Counted from the first letter of the stretch, positions 1 through 6,318 are shown. The stretch is 14,561 nucleotides of DNA from Gudongella sp051744365 (GCA_051744365.1 JBNJCX010000044.1:1-14561); one strand, 5' to 3'. The notes: generated by a model not told the origin, from the letters alone. Made by a program: numbers and translations.

Positions 1-100
1 GGAATGGATCCTGGATAAGGAGGAATTCGTTTATACGAAAGTTTCTCTCCTTTGAGCCTACGTAGAATTCCTGTTGTGTTGTTATGCCTACTACTTTCAC
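1..100 (-). CDS. herA: HerA-like ATPase, N-terminal HAS-barrel part (runs off the left edge)
   Basis: Only the first 33 codons lie in the window; the gene continues beyond position 1. Translation from the GTG at 100-98 begins VKVVGITTQQEFYVGSKERN and continues FRINEFLLIQDPF, which looks like the small HAS barrel preceding the RecA-like motor of HerA-type hexameric DNA translocases. The start is chosen because AAGGGAAGTG (about 116-106) is a good ribosome binding site 5 nt before the GTG. The same frame stays open upstream to 322, so a longer N-terminus cannot be excluded. Identity rests on the short barrel motif plus nurA being the next gene upstream on the same strand. HerA is known to work with NurA in DNA-end resection. 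The ATPase core with its Walker motifs is not visible here. Confidence 0.65.
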   Translation of the reverse strand, partial: MKVVGITTQQEFYVGSKERNFRINEFLLIQDPF

Positions 101-390
101 AAAATCACTTCCCTTTATTAATTGTGGCTTCCCAAAAAAGTCTGATGAACCGCTCTCAGATTCCTTTGTTCGCTTTTTCATCATGACTTTTCTTGCTGGT
201 GTAGACTTCCATCCATTATTCCCTGCAAGAAAGCCGACGGGAACATTTTTGAGGACATTACTTGGCCAAGCGGCCTTGAGCGGTCCGATAAAAATCGTTG
301 CCGAGGCTTTCACATCTCTAAACTACTATTGCTAGATGTCATTTTTTTGGTCCAGTTTTTTTCGCTCGAAATGACAGGATGTCATAAGTG
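101..390. other. Gene-free stretch upstream of herA, open on both strands
   Basis: No convincing gene is seen. The herA frame continues without a stop from 100 back to 322 (reading FIGPLKAAWP... WKSTPARKV... SSDFFGKPQ). The plus strand is also open over 84-335. Two frames open against each other, with no start supported by a ribosome binding site upstream, suggest non-coding or repeat-derived sequence. A direct repeat GATGTCAT occurs at 335-342 and 378-385, and TGTCATTT (337-344) is an inverted match to AAATGACA (369-376). GATGTCATTT recurs at 14518-14527 in the right-end repeat patch, so the right part of this stretch belongs to the dispersed repeat. Confidence 0.4.
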
Positions 391-444
391 CCCAGCAATA
401 GAAATATCCAAAATCTCTGATTTTGATATATTTCATTGATAGGG
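391..444. repeat. 54-nt palindromic repeat element, copy A
   Basis: An imperfect inverted repeat of about 25 bp per arm. CCC (391-393) pairs with GGG (442-444), CAAT with ATTG, GAAATAT (401-407) with ATATTTC (428-434), and CAAAATC (409-415) with GATTTTG (419-425), leaving loop TCT. It is nearly identical to copy C at 3755-3808 and more diverged from copy B at 530-583. It lies between nurA and herA, next to the 24-nt motif at 447-470. Confidence 0.8.
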
Positions 445-446
445 TA

Positions 447-470
447 CCCGACCATAGTGGAGGGATCTCG
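447..470 (+). repeat. 24-nt dispersed motif, copy 1
   Basis: CCCGACCATAGTGGAGGGAT continues to TCTCG. It matches the reverse complement of 3692-3715 at 22 of 24 positions and resembles 14526-14548. It sits between palindrome A and the heptamer array at 487-521. Similar GACCGTAGTGGAG-type strings are, to my recollection, common intergenic repeats in clostridial genomes. Confidence 0.7.
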
Positions 471-486
471 CTTTCCACTTTTCATT

Positions 487-521
487 GTGAACTGTGAATT
501 GTGCATTGTGCATTGTGCATT
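487..521 (-). repeat. Heptamer tandem array (5 units)
   Basis: Five consecutive 7-nt units on the plus strand: GTGAACT, GTGAATT and three GTGCATT. They are the reverse complements of the AGTTCAC, AATTCAC and AATGCAC units in the array at 14401-14505, so the same minisatellite is present in opposite orientation. Confidence 0.8.
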
Positions 522-529
522 GCCACGTG

Positions 530-583
530 TCCGGCGATAGAATTCCTAAAAATCTATGATTTTTCTGGAGTTCATCGAGAGGG
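530..583. repeat. 54-nt palindromic repeat element, copy B (diverged)
   Basis: Same length and fold as copies A and C, but many stem bases differ and still pair. CGAT/ATCG replaces CAAT/ATTG, GAATTCC/GGAGTTC replaces GAAATAT/ATATTTC, and the A-T pair closing the inner stem replaces C-G. The AAAATC-TAT-GATTTT core is unchanged. It ends 14 nt beyond the nurA stop codon and could affect nurA mRNA 3' processing, but no U-run follows it on the minus strand, so it is not a standard terminator. Confidence 0.75.
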
Positions 584-597
584 TAAGAACTGTCTTT

Positions 598-1584
598 TCA
601 ACTTCTCCTATCCCTCTCGGACACAAAGAACCTCTCGTAAATTCCCCTGTCCAGATACCTTTCCAGCATTGCTGTCATCATCTGGTCGGAGATCTTAACC
701 TCCTTGTCCACAATATCTATCCAGAGGGGTACTCCCCTGCTGTTCTGGGGTGTCAGAGAAAGAACCAGCCTCGCCATATCCCGCAGATGCTCCTTCTGGG
801 CTTCGATAATGTCAATTCCTATTGTCATGGGAGATAATGAGCTTCTTAAGAATGCAGAGCTGTAGCCCATTGGTTCCTTCTTGCTGACGGCTTCATCTAT
901 CCATACAAGCTCTCCGTACTCAAGGAGACCAAACAACAGCTCCCTATCATAAAGGTTACCCTCGAGTTTTGGGTATGCTTTTTTCAGCTGCTCGCCGATA
1001 ACAGCTGTCTTTATATCCTTTATGACTCCAATCAGGATTGTTCCCGTTAGTTCACATAGCTCCACAAGCTCCATCCATACCGGGCCTGCATATATATTAT
1101 ATCTTATAAGTCCTCCATCCATGAGTATTGCGTAGGGTCTATGTAATTCAATAGCCTTTTTTGCAGCTTCCACTTCAAGTGTTGCGAGCTTCGTGTTTTT
1201 CTGCTCCTCCCGCATCTCACCACCCTCTGATAGCTCATTGTCTTCTTCCTTAAGGGTTACAGGCGTATAGACCTCTGCGAGGAATATCCCCTCATCCCTT
1301 TTGACCGTGGTCTTTGCGAGGGCCTGGTAGACTTCGATGAAATGGGGATAGTTACCGCCTGCCCTGTTGCTGGAGCCATCAACTCCGCATATGCCACCCT
1401 TTTGCTCTATCTCCTTTAGCTCCTCCGGGCCGAGTCCCTGAATCTTGTATATGTCCCCTACATGATTCCTAATGAACTCCCTCAGTCTTTTTTTGTCTCC
1501 CTGAAGCACCATTCCATACTTCTCCTGAATGGCTGTATTTATGTTTTCCAGTTTTTCCTTAAGCTCCTGATTTAAAGAGTACAT
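598..1584 (-). CDS. nurA: NurA domain nuclease
   Basis: A 328-residue protein of the NurA 5'-3' nuclease family, which pairs with HerA to process DNA ends. The family's acidic signature is visible: GVDGSS at about residues 67-72 (Asp69), LMDGG at 154-158 (Asp156) and WIDIVDKEV near 289-297. The N-terminal ~60 residues are helical and charged. The ATG at 1584 is preceded by GTGAGGATAAGAA, an acceptable ribosome binding site. The HerA-like gene lies downstream on the same strand, but about 500 bp of repeats separates them, so co-transcription is uncertain. abrB is divergent across ~110 bp. The family call is solid. The cellular role, housekeeping recombination rather than defence, is an inference from the absence of defence genes nearby. 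Confidence 0.85.
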   Translation of the reverse strand: MYSLNQELKEKLENINTAIQEKYGMVLQGDKKRLREFIRNHVGDIYKIQGLGPEELKEIEQKGGICGVDGSSNRAGGNYPHFIEVYQALAKTTVKRDEGIFLAEVYTPVTLKEEDNELSEGGEMREEQKNTKLATLEVEAAKKAIELHRPYAILMDGGLIRYNIYAGPVWMELVELCELTGTILIGVIKDIKTAVIGEQLKKAYPKLEGNLYDRELLFGLLEYGELVWIDEAVSKKEPMGYSSAFLRSSLSPMTIGIDIIEAQKEHLRDMARLVLSLTPQNSRGVPLWIDIVDKEVKISDQMMTAMLERYLDRGIYERFFVSERDRRS

Positions 1585-1623
1585 TTCTTATCCTCACTTC
1601 ACTAGAATATCGCTCTAAAGTTA

Positions 1624-1677
1624 TTGACTTTTTATGGAAATTATGGTACTGTTTTGGTTAAGTTATTATGTTAACCA
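1624..1677 (+). promoter_or_regulatory. Candidate abrB promoter with inverted-repeat operator
   Basis: A perfect 7-bp inverted repeat, TGGTTAA (1655-1661) and TTAACCA (1671-1677), with a 9-nt spacer encloses TATTAT (1664-1669), a possible -10 box. TTGACT at 1624-1629 resembles a -35 box, but its correctly spaced partner TACTGT (1647-1652) is weak. The dyad ends about 4 nt before the ribosome binding site of abrB, a position suited to autoregulation or another repressor. The dyad is certain; its role is inferred. Confidence 0.4.
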
Positions 1678-1695
1678 CATTGGGAGGTGGCTTTT

Positions 1696-1938
1696 ATGAA
1701 ATCCACAGGTATAGTTCGCAAGGTAGATGAGCTCGGCAGAGTGGTTATACCTATAGAGCTTAGAAGAAATCTTGACATTCAGGTAAAGGACCCTCTTGAG
1801 ATATTTGTTGATGAGGACAAAGTAATTCTTCGGAAATTCTCCCCATCCTGTATCTTTTGCGGCGAATCAAAGGGTGTATCAGATTTCAAAGGGAAGAAAA
1901 TTTGTCAAAGCTGTCTTGAGGAACTTTCGGCAAAATAG
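1696..1938 (+). CDS. abrB: AbrB-family transition-state regulator
   Basis: An 80-residue DNA-binding protein of the AbrB/Abh family. The N-terminal swapped-hairpin domain is textbook: MKSTGIVRKVDELGRVVIPI, then ELRRNLDI. The C-terminal part carries CIFC (Cys52, Cys55) and CQSC (Cys70, Cys73), a possible zinc knuckle of the kind I recall in clostridial members. The ATG at 1696 is used because GGGAGGTGG (1682-1690) is its ribosome binding site; the in-frame GTG at 1687 lies inside that site. It converges on rsmI, as in B. subtilis. It probably represses many growth-phase genes and may act on its own promoter. Confidence 0.9.
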   Translation: MKSTGIVRKVDELGRVVIPIELRRNLDIQVKDPLEIFVDEDKVILRKFSPSCIFCGESKGVSDFKGKKICQSCLEELSAK

Positions 1939-1949
1939 AACCACATAAT

Positions 1950-1989
1950 AAGAAAAGCATCTAATCTATGCATCAAGGAAGCTTTTCTT
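1950..1989 (+). other. Inverted repeat downstream of abrB
   Basis: AAGAAAAGC (1950-1958) pairs with GCTTTTCTT (1981-1989) over 9 bp with a 22-nt loop. No U-run follows, so it is a weak terminator candidate. A second pair, GGAAATTT (2003-2010) with AAATTTCC (2029-2036), follows it. Confidence 0.35.
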
Positions 1990-2040
1990 GAAACTAATGA
2001 GCGGAAATTTCATGGTTCAAAAAAGTAAAAATTTCCTATT

Positions 2041-2080
2041 CACAATAAAGCATTCGGGTCTTCCCGAGTGTTTTATTGTG
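2041..2080. terminator. Bidirectional terminator between abrB and rsmI
   Basis: An 18-bp stem with loop TCTT (2059-2062). The left arm starts CACAATAAAG and ends CGGG; the right arm starts CCCGAG and ends TTTTATTGTG. It begins 2 nt past the rsmI stop codon on the minus strand and lies about 100 nt past abrB. Its A/T-rich base gives U-rich transcripts in both directions, as expected for two converging genes. Confidence 0.8.
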
Positions 2081-2082
2081 TC

Positions 2083-2907
2083 CTAATCCAGGTTAAGACT
2101 CTCCTGGTATACCTCATTTCTTGGAAGTCCGTGGACTTTTACCACTTCCTTTACCGCTTCCTTTTTGGTCATACCCTGCTCAAGGAGTCTTTGGAGCTCC
2201 TTTTTTATATCTATTTCCTCTACTTCAATCTCTTTTGCACCTTCAATGACCAGAACCATTTCACCCTTTAGATTTCGTTCCCCGGCAATTTTTAGTATTT
2301 CGCTTAGCTTACCTCTGATAGTCTCCTCAAAGTGCTTTGTCAGCTCCCTGGAAAGGGATGCTTTCCTGTCGCCAAAGACCCCCAATATATCTTCGATGCT
2401 TCTCTGTATCCTGTGAGGGCTTTCGTAAAACAGGATTGTCCTTTTTTCATCCTTCAGTCCCTCCAGAGCCTTTTTTCTTTCGGTGCTCTTTGATGGAAGA
2501 AATCCCTCGAAGGCAAACCTTCTTGTTGATAATCCAGAAACCACAAGAGCGAGTACCGCTGCTGAAGGTCCTGGAAGCCCTACAACCTGAATGCCTCCCA
2601 AAATAGCCAGCCTGATCAGGTCCTCTCCTGGGTCTGATATACCAGGCATCCCAGCATCTGAAACAAGGGCTATACTTTTGCCCTCATTCATCTTCTGAAT
2701 AAGCTGTGGTCCCTTTTCCCTTATATTATGCTCATGATAGCTTGTCATGGGCTTCTTAATTTCAAAGTGATTTAACAGCCTCAATGTATGTCTTGTATCC
2801 TCAGCCGCTATGATATCCACTTCTCTCAAGGTCTTAAGAACCCTTATGGTTATATCATCCAGATTTCCAATTGGCGTAGGGCAAATATATAAAGTTCCTG
2901 TTTCCAT
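2083..2907 (-). CDS. rsmI: 16S rRNA (cytidine(1402)-2'-O)-methyltransferase
   Basis: A 274-residue SAM-dependent methyltransferase of the tetrapyrrole-methylase fold that 2'-O-methylates C1402 in the 16S decoding centre. Family signatures are clear: LYICPTPIGNLDDITIRVL at the N-terminus, AAEDTRHTLRLLNHF, SDAGMPGISDPG, LPGPSA and FYESPHR. The ATG at 2907 is chosen because AAAGGTGATC just upstream is its ribosome binding site; the in-frame GTG at 2916 is part of that site. The start is 5 nt after the trmN6 stop, so the two are translationally close and co-transcribed. The abrB-proximal position matches B. subtilis yabC. Confidence 0.95.
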   Translation of the reverse strand: METGTLYICPTPIGNLDDITIRVLKTLREVDIIAAEDTRHTLRLLNHFEIKKPMTSYHEHNIREKGPQLIQKMNEGKSIALVSDAGMPGISDPGEDLIRLAILGGIQVVGLPGPSAAVLALVVSGLSTRRFAFEGFLPSKSTERKKALEGLKDEKRTILFYESPHRIQRSIEDILGVFGDRKASLSRELTKHFEETIRGKLSEILKIAGERNLKGEMVLVIEGAKEIEVEEIDIKKELQRLLEQGMTKKEAVKEVVKVHGLPRNEVYQESLNLD

Positions 2908-2912
2908 CCTGA

Positions 2913-3629
2913 TCACCTTTTCATTCCATAGATTTCATATATTTTATCTGTATAGCTTCCATCCTGATTGTACACCAGTATGGGCTCCCTGTATTTGAAG
3001 TCGCTCTTTCCTCCCTTTACGGCTTCGAGCAGAAAAAGATTCGGCTGTTTACCTGGCTTTGGGTACACCCACTGGATATATTTGGGCTCCAGACCGTGGC
3101 CTCTCAGTGTGCATAGCACATCAACCAACCGATTTGGCCTGTGCACCATATACAGTTTCCCCAGGGGCTTCAGGAGGTATTCACTTACAGCTGCTATATC
3201 TTCCAGGGTTGCTGCTATCTCATGCCTCGAAATCGCAAAATTATCTTCCTTGTTTATGATAGCGCCTCCCGACTTCATATAGGGAGGGTTTGTAATAACT
3301 GTATCCACTGAGGCTTTGCTGAATATCCCGGATAGTTTTTTCATATCCGCATGCAGTATCCCAATTCTATCCTGGAGCGAGTTCAGTTTTATGGATTCTT
3401 CAGCCATACTGGCTACCTGGCTCTGAATCTCCACTCCATATACAAAGGATACCTCCTTTTTATCGACAATTCTTAATGGTATCAAGCCTGTTCCAGTGCC
3501 CAGGTCCACAACAACTCCTTTGGGTCTCCCAAATGAGGAAAGTAGGATTGCATCAATTCCATAGGAAAAAAGGCTCTTGTCCTGTATTATTCTATATTCT
3601 GTTCCGGGAACATAATCAATCCGCCTCAT
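2913..3629 (-). CDS. trmN6: tRNA1(Val) (adenine(37)-N6)-methyltransferase-type protein
   Basis: A 238-residue class I SAM methyltransferase equivalent to B. subtilis YabB and E. coli YfiC. DLGTGTG at residues 42-48 is the SAM-binding motif I, and NPPY at 114-117 is the N6-adenine catalytic motif. The C-terminus is the usual family extension. The family modifies A37 of tRNA-Val. A tRNA-Val gene does lie at the right end, but with anticodon GAC, and the target in Gram-positives is less certain. The ATG at 3629 follows GAGGTGTTTT. Because the ferredoxin terminator lies upstream, this gene and rsmI probably need their own promoter. Confidence 0.88.
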   Translation of the reverse strand: MRRIDYVPGTEYRIIQDKSLFSYGIDAILLSSFGRPKGVVVDLGTGTGLIPLRIVDKKEVSFVYGVEIQSQVASMAEESIKLNSLQDRIGILHADMKKLSGIFSKASVDTVITNPPYMKSGGAIINKEDNFAISRHEIAATLEDIAAVSEYLLKPLGKLYMVHRPNRLVDVLCTLRGHGLEPKYIQWVYPKPGKQPNLFLLEAVKGGKSDFKYREPILVYNQDGSYTDKIYEIYGMKR

Positions 3630-3652
3630 AAAACACCTCGCTTAATTAATTC

Positions 3653-3682
3653 ATTACAAAGACAGTTGAAAGCTGAACGCAA
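3653..3682 (-). promoter_or_regulatory. Weak candidate promoter for trmN6-rsmI
   Basis: On the minus strand TTGCGT (3682-3677) and TGTAAT (3658-3653) are separated by 18 nt, about 24 nt upstream of the trmN6 start. The -10 box is good (5 of 6) and the -35 box is poor. It is supported mainly by the upstream ferredoxin terminator. Confidence 0.3.
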
Positions 3683-3691
3683 AATTAAATG

Positions 3692-3715
3692 CGAGATCCC
3701 TCCACTGCGGTCGGG
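3692..3715 (-). repeat. 24-nt dispersed motif, copy 2
   Basis: CGAGATCCCTCCACTGCGGT continues to CGGG, the reverse complement of 447-470 with two mismatches. It is followed by a degenerate heptamer remnant (CACTGTGAACTG, about 3737-3748) and then palindrome C. The same three module types are therefore assembled as at 391-583, with this motif inverted. Confidence 0.7.
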
Positions 3716-3754
3716 AAGACAAATATTTCATTTCTCACTGTGAACTGCGGAGTG

Positions 3755-3808
3755 CCCAGCAATAGAAATATCCAAAATCTATGATTTTGATATATTTCAT
3801 TGACAGGG
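3755..3808. repeat. 54-nt palindromic repeat element, copy C
   Basis: Differs from copy A only in the loop (TAT instead of TCT) and at one base near the outer stem (GACAGGG versus GATAGGG). It lies in the trmN6-ferredoxin gap, 24 nt from the ferredoxin terminator. Similarity to copy B continues about 13 nt beyond the final GGG (GGGTATGAATTGTC versus GGGTAAGAACTGTC), which hints at a slightly longer ancestral element. Confidence 0.8.
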
Positions 3809-3831
3809 TATGAATTGTCATATTATATATT

Positions 3832-3856
3832 AAAAAAGACCCATTAACGGGTCTCT
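3832..3856 (-). terminator. Rho-independent terminator of the ferredoxin gene
   Basis: On the minus strand AGACCC pairs with GGGTCT across a 6-nt loop and is followed directly by a run of six U. It begins about 16 nt past the ferredoxin stop codon. An A-rich left flank adds to the stem. Confidence 0.88.
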
Positions 3857-3872
3857 TTTAGCTTCTAAGTAC

Positions 3873-4040
3873 TTACTCTGGATTCGCTGCGTCTACTGGA
3901 CATACAGCAGCACAAGCTCCACAGTCAATGCATTTATCTGGATCGATAACATAGATATCGCCAGCAGTTATTGCTTCAGTTGGGCACTCTGGTTCACATG
4001 CTCCACACGCGATACAATCATCACTAATTACATAAGCCAT
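3873..4040 (-). CDS. Small 2[4Fe-4S] clostridial-type ferredoxin
   Basis: A 55-residue electron carrier starting MAYVISDDCIACGACEPECP. Both cluster motifs are complete: CxxCxxCxxxCP at Cys9, 12, 15, 19 and again at Cys37, 40, 43, 47. Apart from these motifs and the short tail VDAANPE there is little else, as in classic clostridial ferredoxins. ACAGGAGGTGA (about 4046-4056) is a strong ribosome binding site 6 nt before the ATG. The gene has its own terminator and a candidate promoter, so it looks like a monocistronic insert between ricT and trmN6, where B. subtilis has yabA. Its redox partners cannot be inferred from the neighbours. Confidence 0.95.
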   Translation of the reverse strand: MAYVISDDCIACGACEPECPTEAITAGDIYVIDPDKCIDCGACAAVCPVDAANPE

Positions 4041-4087
4041 TCGTTTCACCTCCTGTGAATTTAATTGCTTTGGTTACATTTTAACAG

Positions 4088-4116
4088 AAAATATTGCCAT
4101 TTAAAAGATGTAACAA
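4088..4116 (-). promoter_or_regulatory. Candidate ferredoxin promoter
   Basis: TTGTTA (4116-4111) and TATTTT (4093-4088) with a 17-nt spacer on the minus strand, ~48 nt upstream of the ferredoxin start. An alternative -10, TAAAAT, lies at 4083-4078. The region is A/T-rich, so the exact boxes are uncertain. Confidence 0.4.
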
Positions 4117-4138
4117 TAAAATACAAGAAAAAACTTAT

Positions 4139-5032
4139 CTAGTCTTCCAGTTTTTTTACATCATCGCCCTTTGAATTCCCATGTCCATGACCATGGAATC
4201 TCTGGTAGCTTGAATCGAATTTCCCAGTGGGAGTTATCTCCTCCACAGAGAATTGCATAATATCCTCTGTGCCGTCCTCCAGTTTCACCTTGGTCTTTAC
4301 TTTTTCCAGCAGGGTGTAGGTGTCCAAAACGACTCCTCTCCCATTAGGTGTATTTACAATATCTCCAACCGTTGGCATTTTTTTGAGCAATTCCTCATAG
4401 GTATCCTGCTCGTATTTAAGACAGCACATAAGTCTGCCGCAAAGTCCGGATATCTTGGTTGGATTAAGGGAAAGACTCTGCTCTTTGGCCATCTTTATTG
4501 ATACAGGGGCAAACTCCCCTAAGAATCTTGTGCAGCAAGTCACCTGTCCGCAGGGTCCTACTCCACCGATCATCTTGGCTTCATCTCTTACTCCAATCTG
4601 TCTCAGTTCAATTCTTGTCCTGAAAATTGAGGCAAGGTCCTTTACAAGATCTCTGAAGTCAACCCTTCCATCTGCTGTAAAGTAGAATATTACCTTGTTG
4701 TTGTCAAAGGTGTACTCCACATCAACCAGTTTCATCTCTAGCTTGTGCTCTGCAACCTTCTTCTCGCAGATTTCCAATGCTTCCTTTGCCTTTTTCTTGT
4801 TTTCTCTGTGTGTTTCAAAGTCCTCATCAGTTGCAATCCTTAAAACATTCTTAAGGGGTGTCACTATTTCCTTTTCCTCGACCTCTTTTGGTCCAATTAC
4901 CACATGCCCGAATTCTATTCCCCGGACTGTTTCCACAATGGCAAAATCATTTGACTTCACATCTATATCATCAGGGTCGAAATAATAAATTTTCCCGGCC
5001 TTCTTAAATCTTACTCCAACTACTTTTATCAT
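4139..5032 (-). CDS. ricT: RicT (YaaT/PSP1 family) regulatory iron-sulfur protein
   Basis: A 297-residue PSP1-domain protein. In B. subtilis RicT forms the RicAFT complex, which binds Fe-S clusters and modulates RNase Y processing, competence and sporulation. The conserved cysteines are present: CGQVTCC (Cys161, 166, 167) and CGRLMCC (Cys198, 203, 204). PSP1 motifs such as ADGRVDFRDLVKDL and RIELRQIGVRDEAK are intact. The ATG at 5032 is preferred because AGGAGGAG lies 5 nt upstream; a TTG at 5035 is in frame but badly spaced. The start overlaps the holB stop by one base (TGATG), so translation is probably coupled. The C-terminus carries a His/Gly tail, HGHGHG at 280-285, a possible metal-binding feature. 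Confidence 0.93.
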   Translation of the reverse strand: MIKVVGVRFKKAGKIYYFDPDDIDVKSNDFAIVETVRGIEFGHVVIGPKEVEEKEIVTPLKNVLRIATDEDFETHRENKKKAKEALEICEKKVAEHKLEMKLVDVEYTFDNNKVIFYFTADGRVDFRDLVKDLASIFRTRIELRQIGVRDEAKMIGGVGPCGQVTCCTRFLGEFAPVSIKMAKEQSLSLNPTKISGLCGRLMCCLKYEQDTYEELLKKMPTVGDIVNTPNGRGVVLDTYTLLEKVKTKVKLEDGTEDIMQFSVEEITPTGKFDSSYQRFHGHGHGNSKGDDVKKLED

Positions 5033-6012
5033 CAAAACTCCTCCTGTATTCTGAACAGCATTGTCTCTATGGACAGCTGATAATTAACATTCAACTGGAT
5101 ATTCATGGATGTATCCTGTATCTTCTTCATTATATCATTAATCCTTTCAAAATCCAGGAAAGATTGTTCTGATAACAACTTCTCTTTGTCTTTGTTTATA
5201 ATGAGTCCCGAGTCTCCTGTCGCTTTGTAGACCATCAGGTCCCTGAACCAGAATACCATTATGTCCAGGAGCTCCTGAACCCTATCCTTTTCCTGGTTAA
5301 AGCTTTCAACAGCAGAAAATATCTTCCAGCTCTCACCTCGTATAAGTGAGTCCATCAGTTCCAGAATCCATTCCCTAAGCTGGAAAAAATCCTCCGATTG
5401 AGAAAGCTGTATTGCCTTTCCCAGTGAACCCTTAGAGAACTCACCGAGAAACCTTGCCTCTTTTTCGCTGATTTCTTGCTCCTGAACGAGATACCTTGTT
5501 ACAAGTGGTATAGGTATCTGTTGGAATCTTATTCCCTGGCCTCTGGATATAATAGTGGGCAGAAGATTCTTGGAGCTTGAGGTGACAAGAATCATATGTA
5601 TGTATGAAGGTGGTTCCTCCAAGGATTTCAGCATTGCATTCTGAGCTTCCTTGTTCATCAGGTGAGCCTGGTCTATTAGAAATACCTTCCTATCTCCCTG
5701 AAAGGCAGACATAGTCATTCTCCTTATAACTTCCTCAACCTGTCCCTTCCTTATGATTCCTTTTTCAGGCTCAATCTCAAGATAATCCGGATGATTCAGT
5801 CCGTCAAACTTTCTACAGGAGCTGCATCTGTTGCAGGGCTCTTCCTTTTTTTCTTCACACAAAAGAGTCTTGGCAAAAATCCTTCCCAAAGTTCTTTTAC
5901 CAAGACCTTCTTCTCCCTCAAATAGATAGAAGTGACTTATGTTATTATTTTTAACTGCTTTTTTAAGGCTTTCAACCACAATTCCATGGCCTACAATATC
6001 CTTGTAATCCAT
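5032..6012 (-). CDS. holB: DNA polymerase III delta' subunit
   Basis: A 326-residue clamp-loader stator subunit of the replicative polymerase. GEEGLGKRT at residues 33-41 is the Walker A-like loop. Cys52, 60, 63 and 66 form the AAA+ zinc module. LIDQAHLMN, AMLKSLEEPP and LVTSSSKNLLPTIISR are the standard RFC-like motifs. The SRC sensor motif reads SRGQ (156-159), with Gly in place of the usual Cys. The C-terminal collar domain is present. GGAGGAGACAT precedes the ATG. It sits 14 nt after darA2 and is coupled to ricT, the conserved Firmicutes order. Confidence 0.93.
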   Translation of the reverse strand: MDYKDIVGHGIVVESLKKAVKNNNISHFYLFEGEEGLGKRTLGRIFAKTLLCEEKKEEPCNRCSSCRKFDGLNHPDYLEIEPEKGIIRKGQVEEVIRRMTMSAFQGDRKVFLIDQAHLMNKEAQNAMLKSLEEPPSYIHMILVTSSSKNLLPTIISRGQGIRFQQIPIPLVTRYLVQEQEISEKEARFLGEFSKGSLGKAIQLSQSEDFFQLREWILELMDSLIRGESWKIFSAVESFNQEKDRVQELLDIMVFWFRDLMVYKATGDSGLIINKDKEKLLSEQSFLDFERINDIMKKIQDTSMNIQLNVNYQLSIETMLFRIQEEF

Positions 6013-6026
6013 ATGTCTCCTCCAGA

Positions 6027-6308
6027 CTACACTCTATGATAACTGTCAATTGGAACTATAAAAAGGTTGGCTCTCACTGTGACCTCTCCGTCTTTGCTTT
6101 TGACCTTGCTCTTTTTGCATATTCCTGCTATGAGCTCGCTTATCCTGTCCACCTGGTTTTCATCAACCCCTATTAGAAGGGTTGTATTCCCCTTTGATAG
6201 AAACCCACCGGTTGAAGCCAGCTTTGTAGTTCTGATTTTTTCAGACATCAGCTTTCTTACTACCTTGTTTGAGTATTGTTCATCTATGATGGCGATTATA
6301 AGCTTCAT
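6027..6308 (-). CDS. Short PII-like c-di-AMP receptor paralog (DarA type)
   Basis: A 93-residue protein clearly paralogous to the next gene upstream. Both begin MKL(I/L)(I/V)AI and share TKLASTGGFL and GNTTLL. Residues corresponding to the c-di-AMP pocket of DarA/PstA (Arg26, Thr28, Gly35, Phe36, Leu37, Asn41) are retained. It lacks the ~15-residue segment around PYPLEVKVGGATVF and ends VRANLFIVPIDSYHRV, so the long loop and part of the pocket are missing or reshaped. The ATG at 6308 with AGGGGGA upstream is the start; a longer frame to 6368 overlaps the neighbour and is rejected. It occupies the place of yaaR in B. subtilis. Ligand binding is inferred. Confidence 0.85.
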   Translation of the reverse strand: MKLIIAIIDEQYSNKVVRKLMSEKIRTTKLASTGGFLSKGNTTLLIGVDENQVDRISELIAGICKKSKVKSKDGEVTVRANLFIVPIDSYHRV

Positions 6309-6318
6309 AAGAATCCCC

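Noticed and set aside
20..54. Hairpin-like sequence (AGGAG...ACGAA/TTCGT...CTCCT)
   Set aside because: It lies within the HerA-like coding sequence, which explains it; the stem is interrupted.
84..335. Plus-strand 83-codon frame
   Set aside because: It lies opposite the HerA-like start region, has no ribosome binding site and no recognisable protein motif.
501..837. Plus-strand frames over palindrome B and the end of nurA
   Set aside because: They overlap the nurA 3' end antisense and repeat DNA; differences between palindrome copies follow base pairing, not codon conservation.
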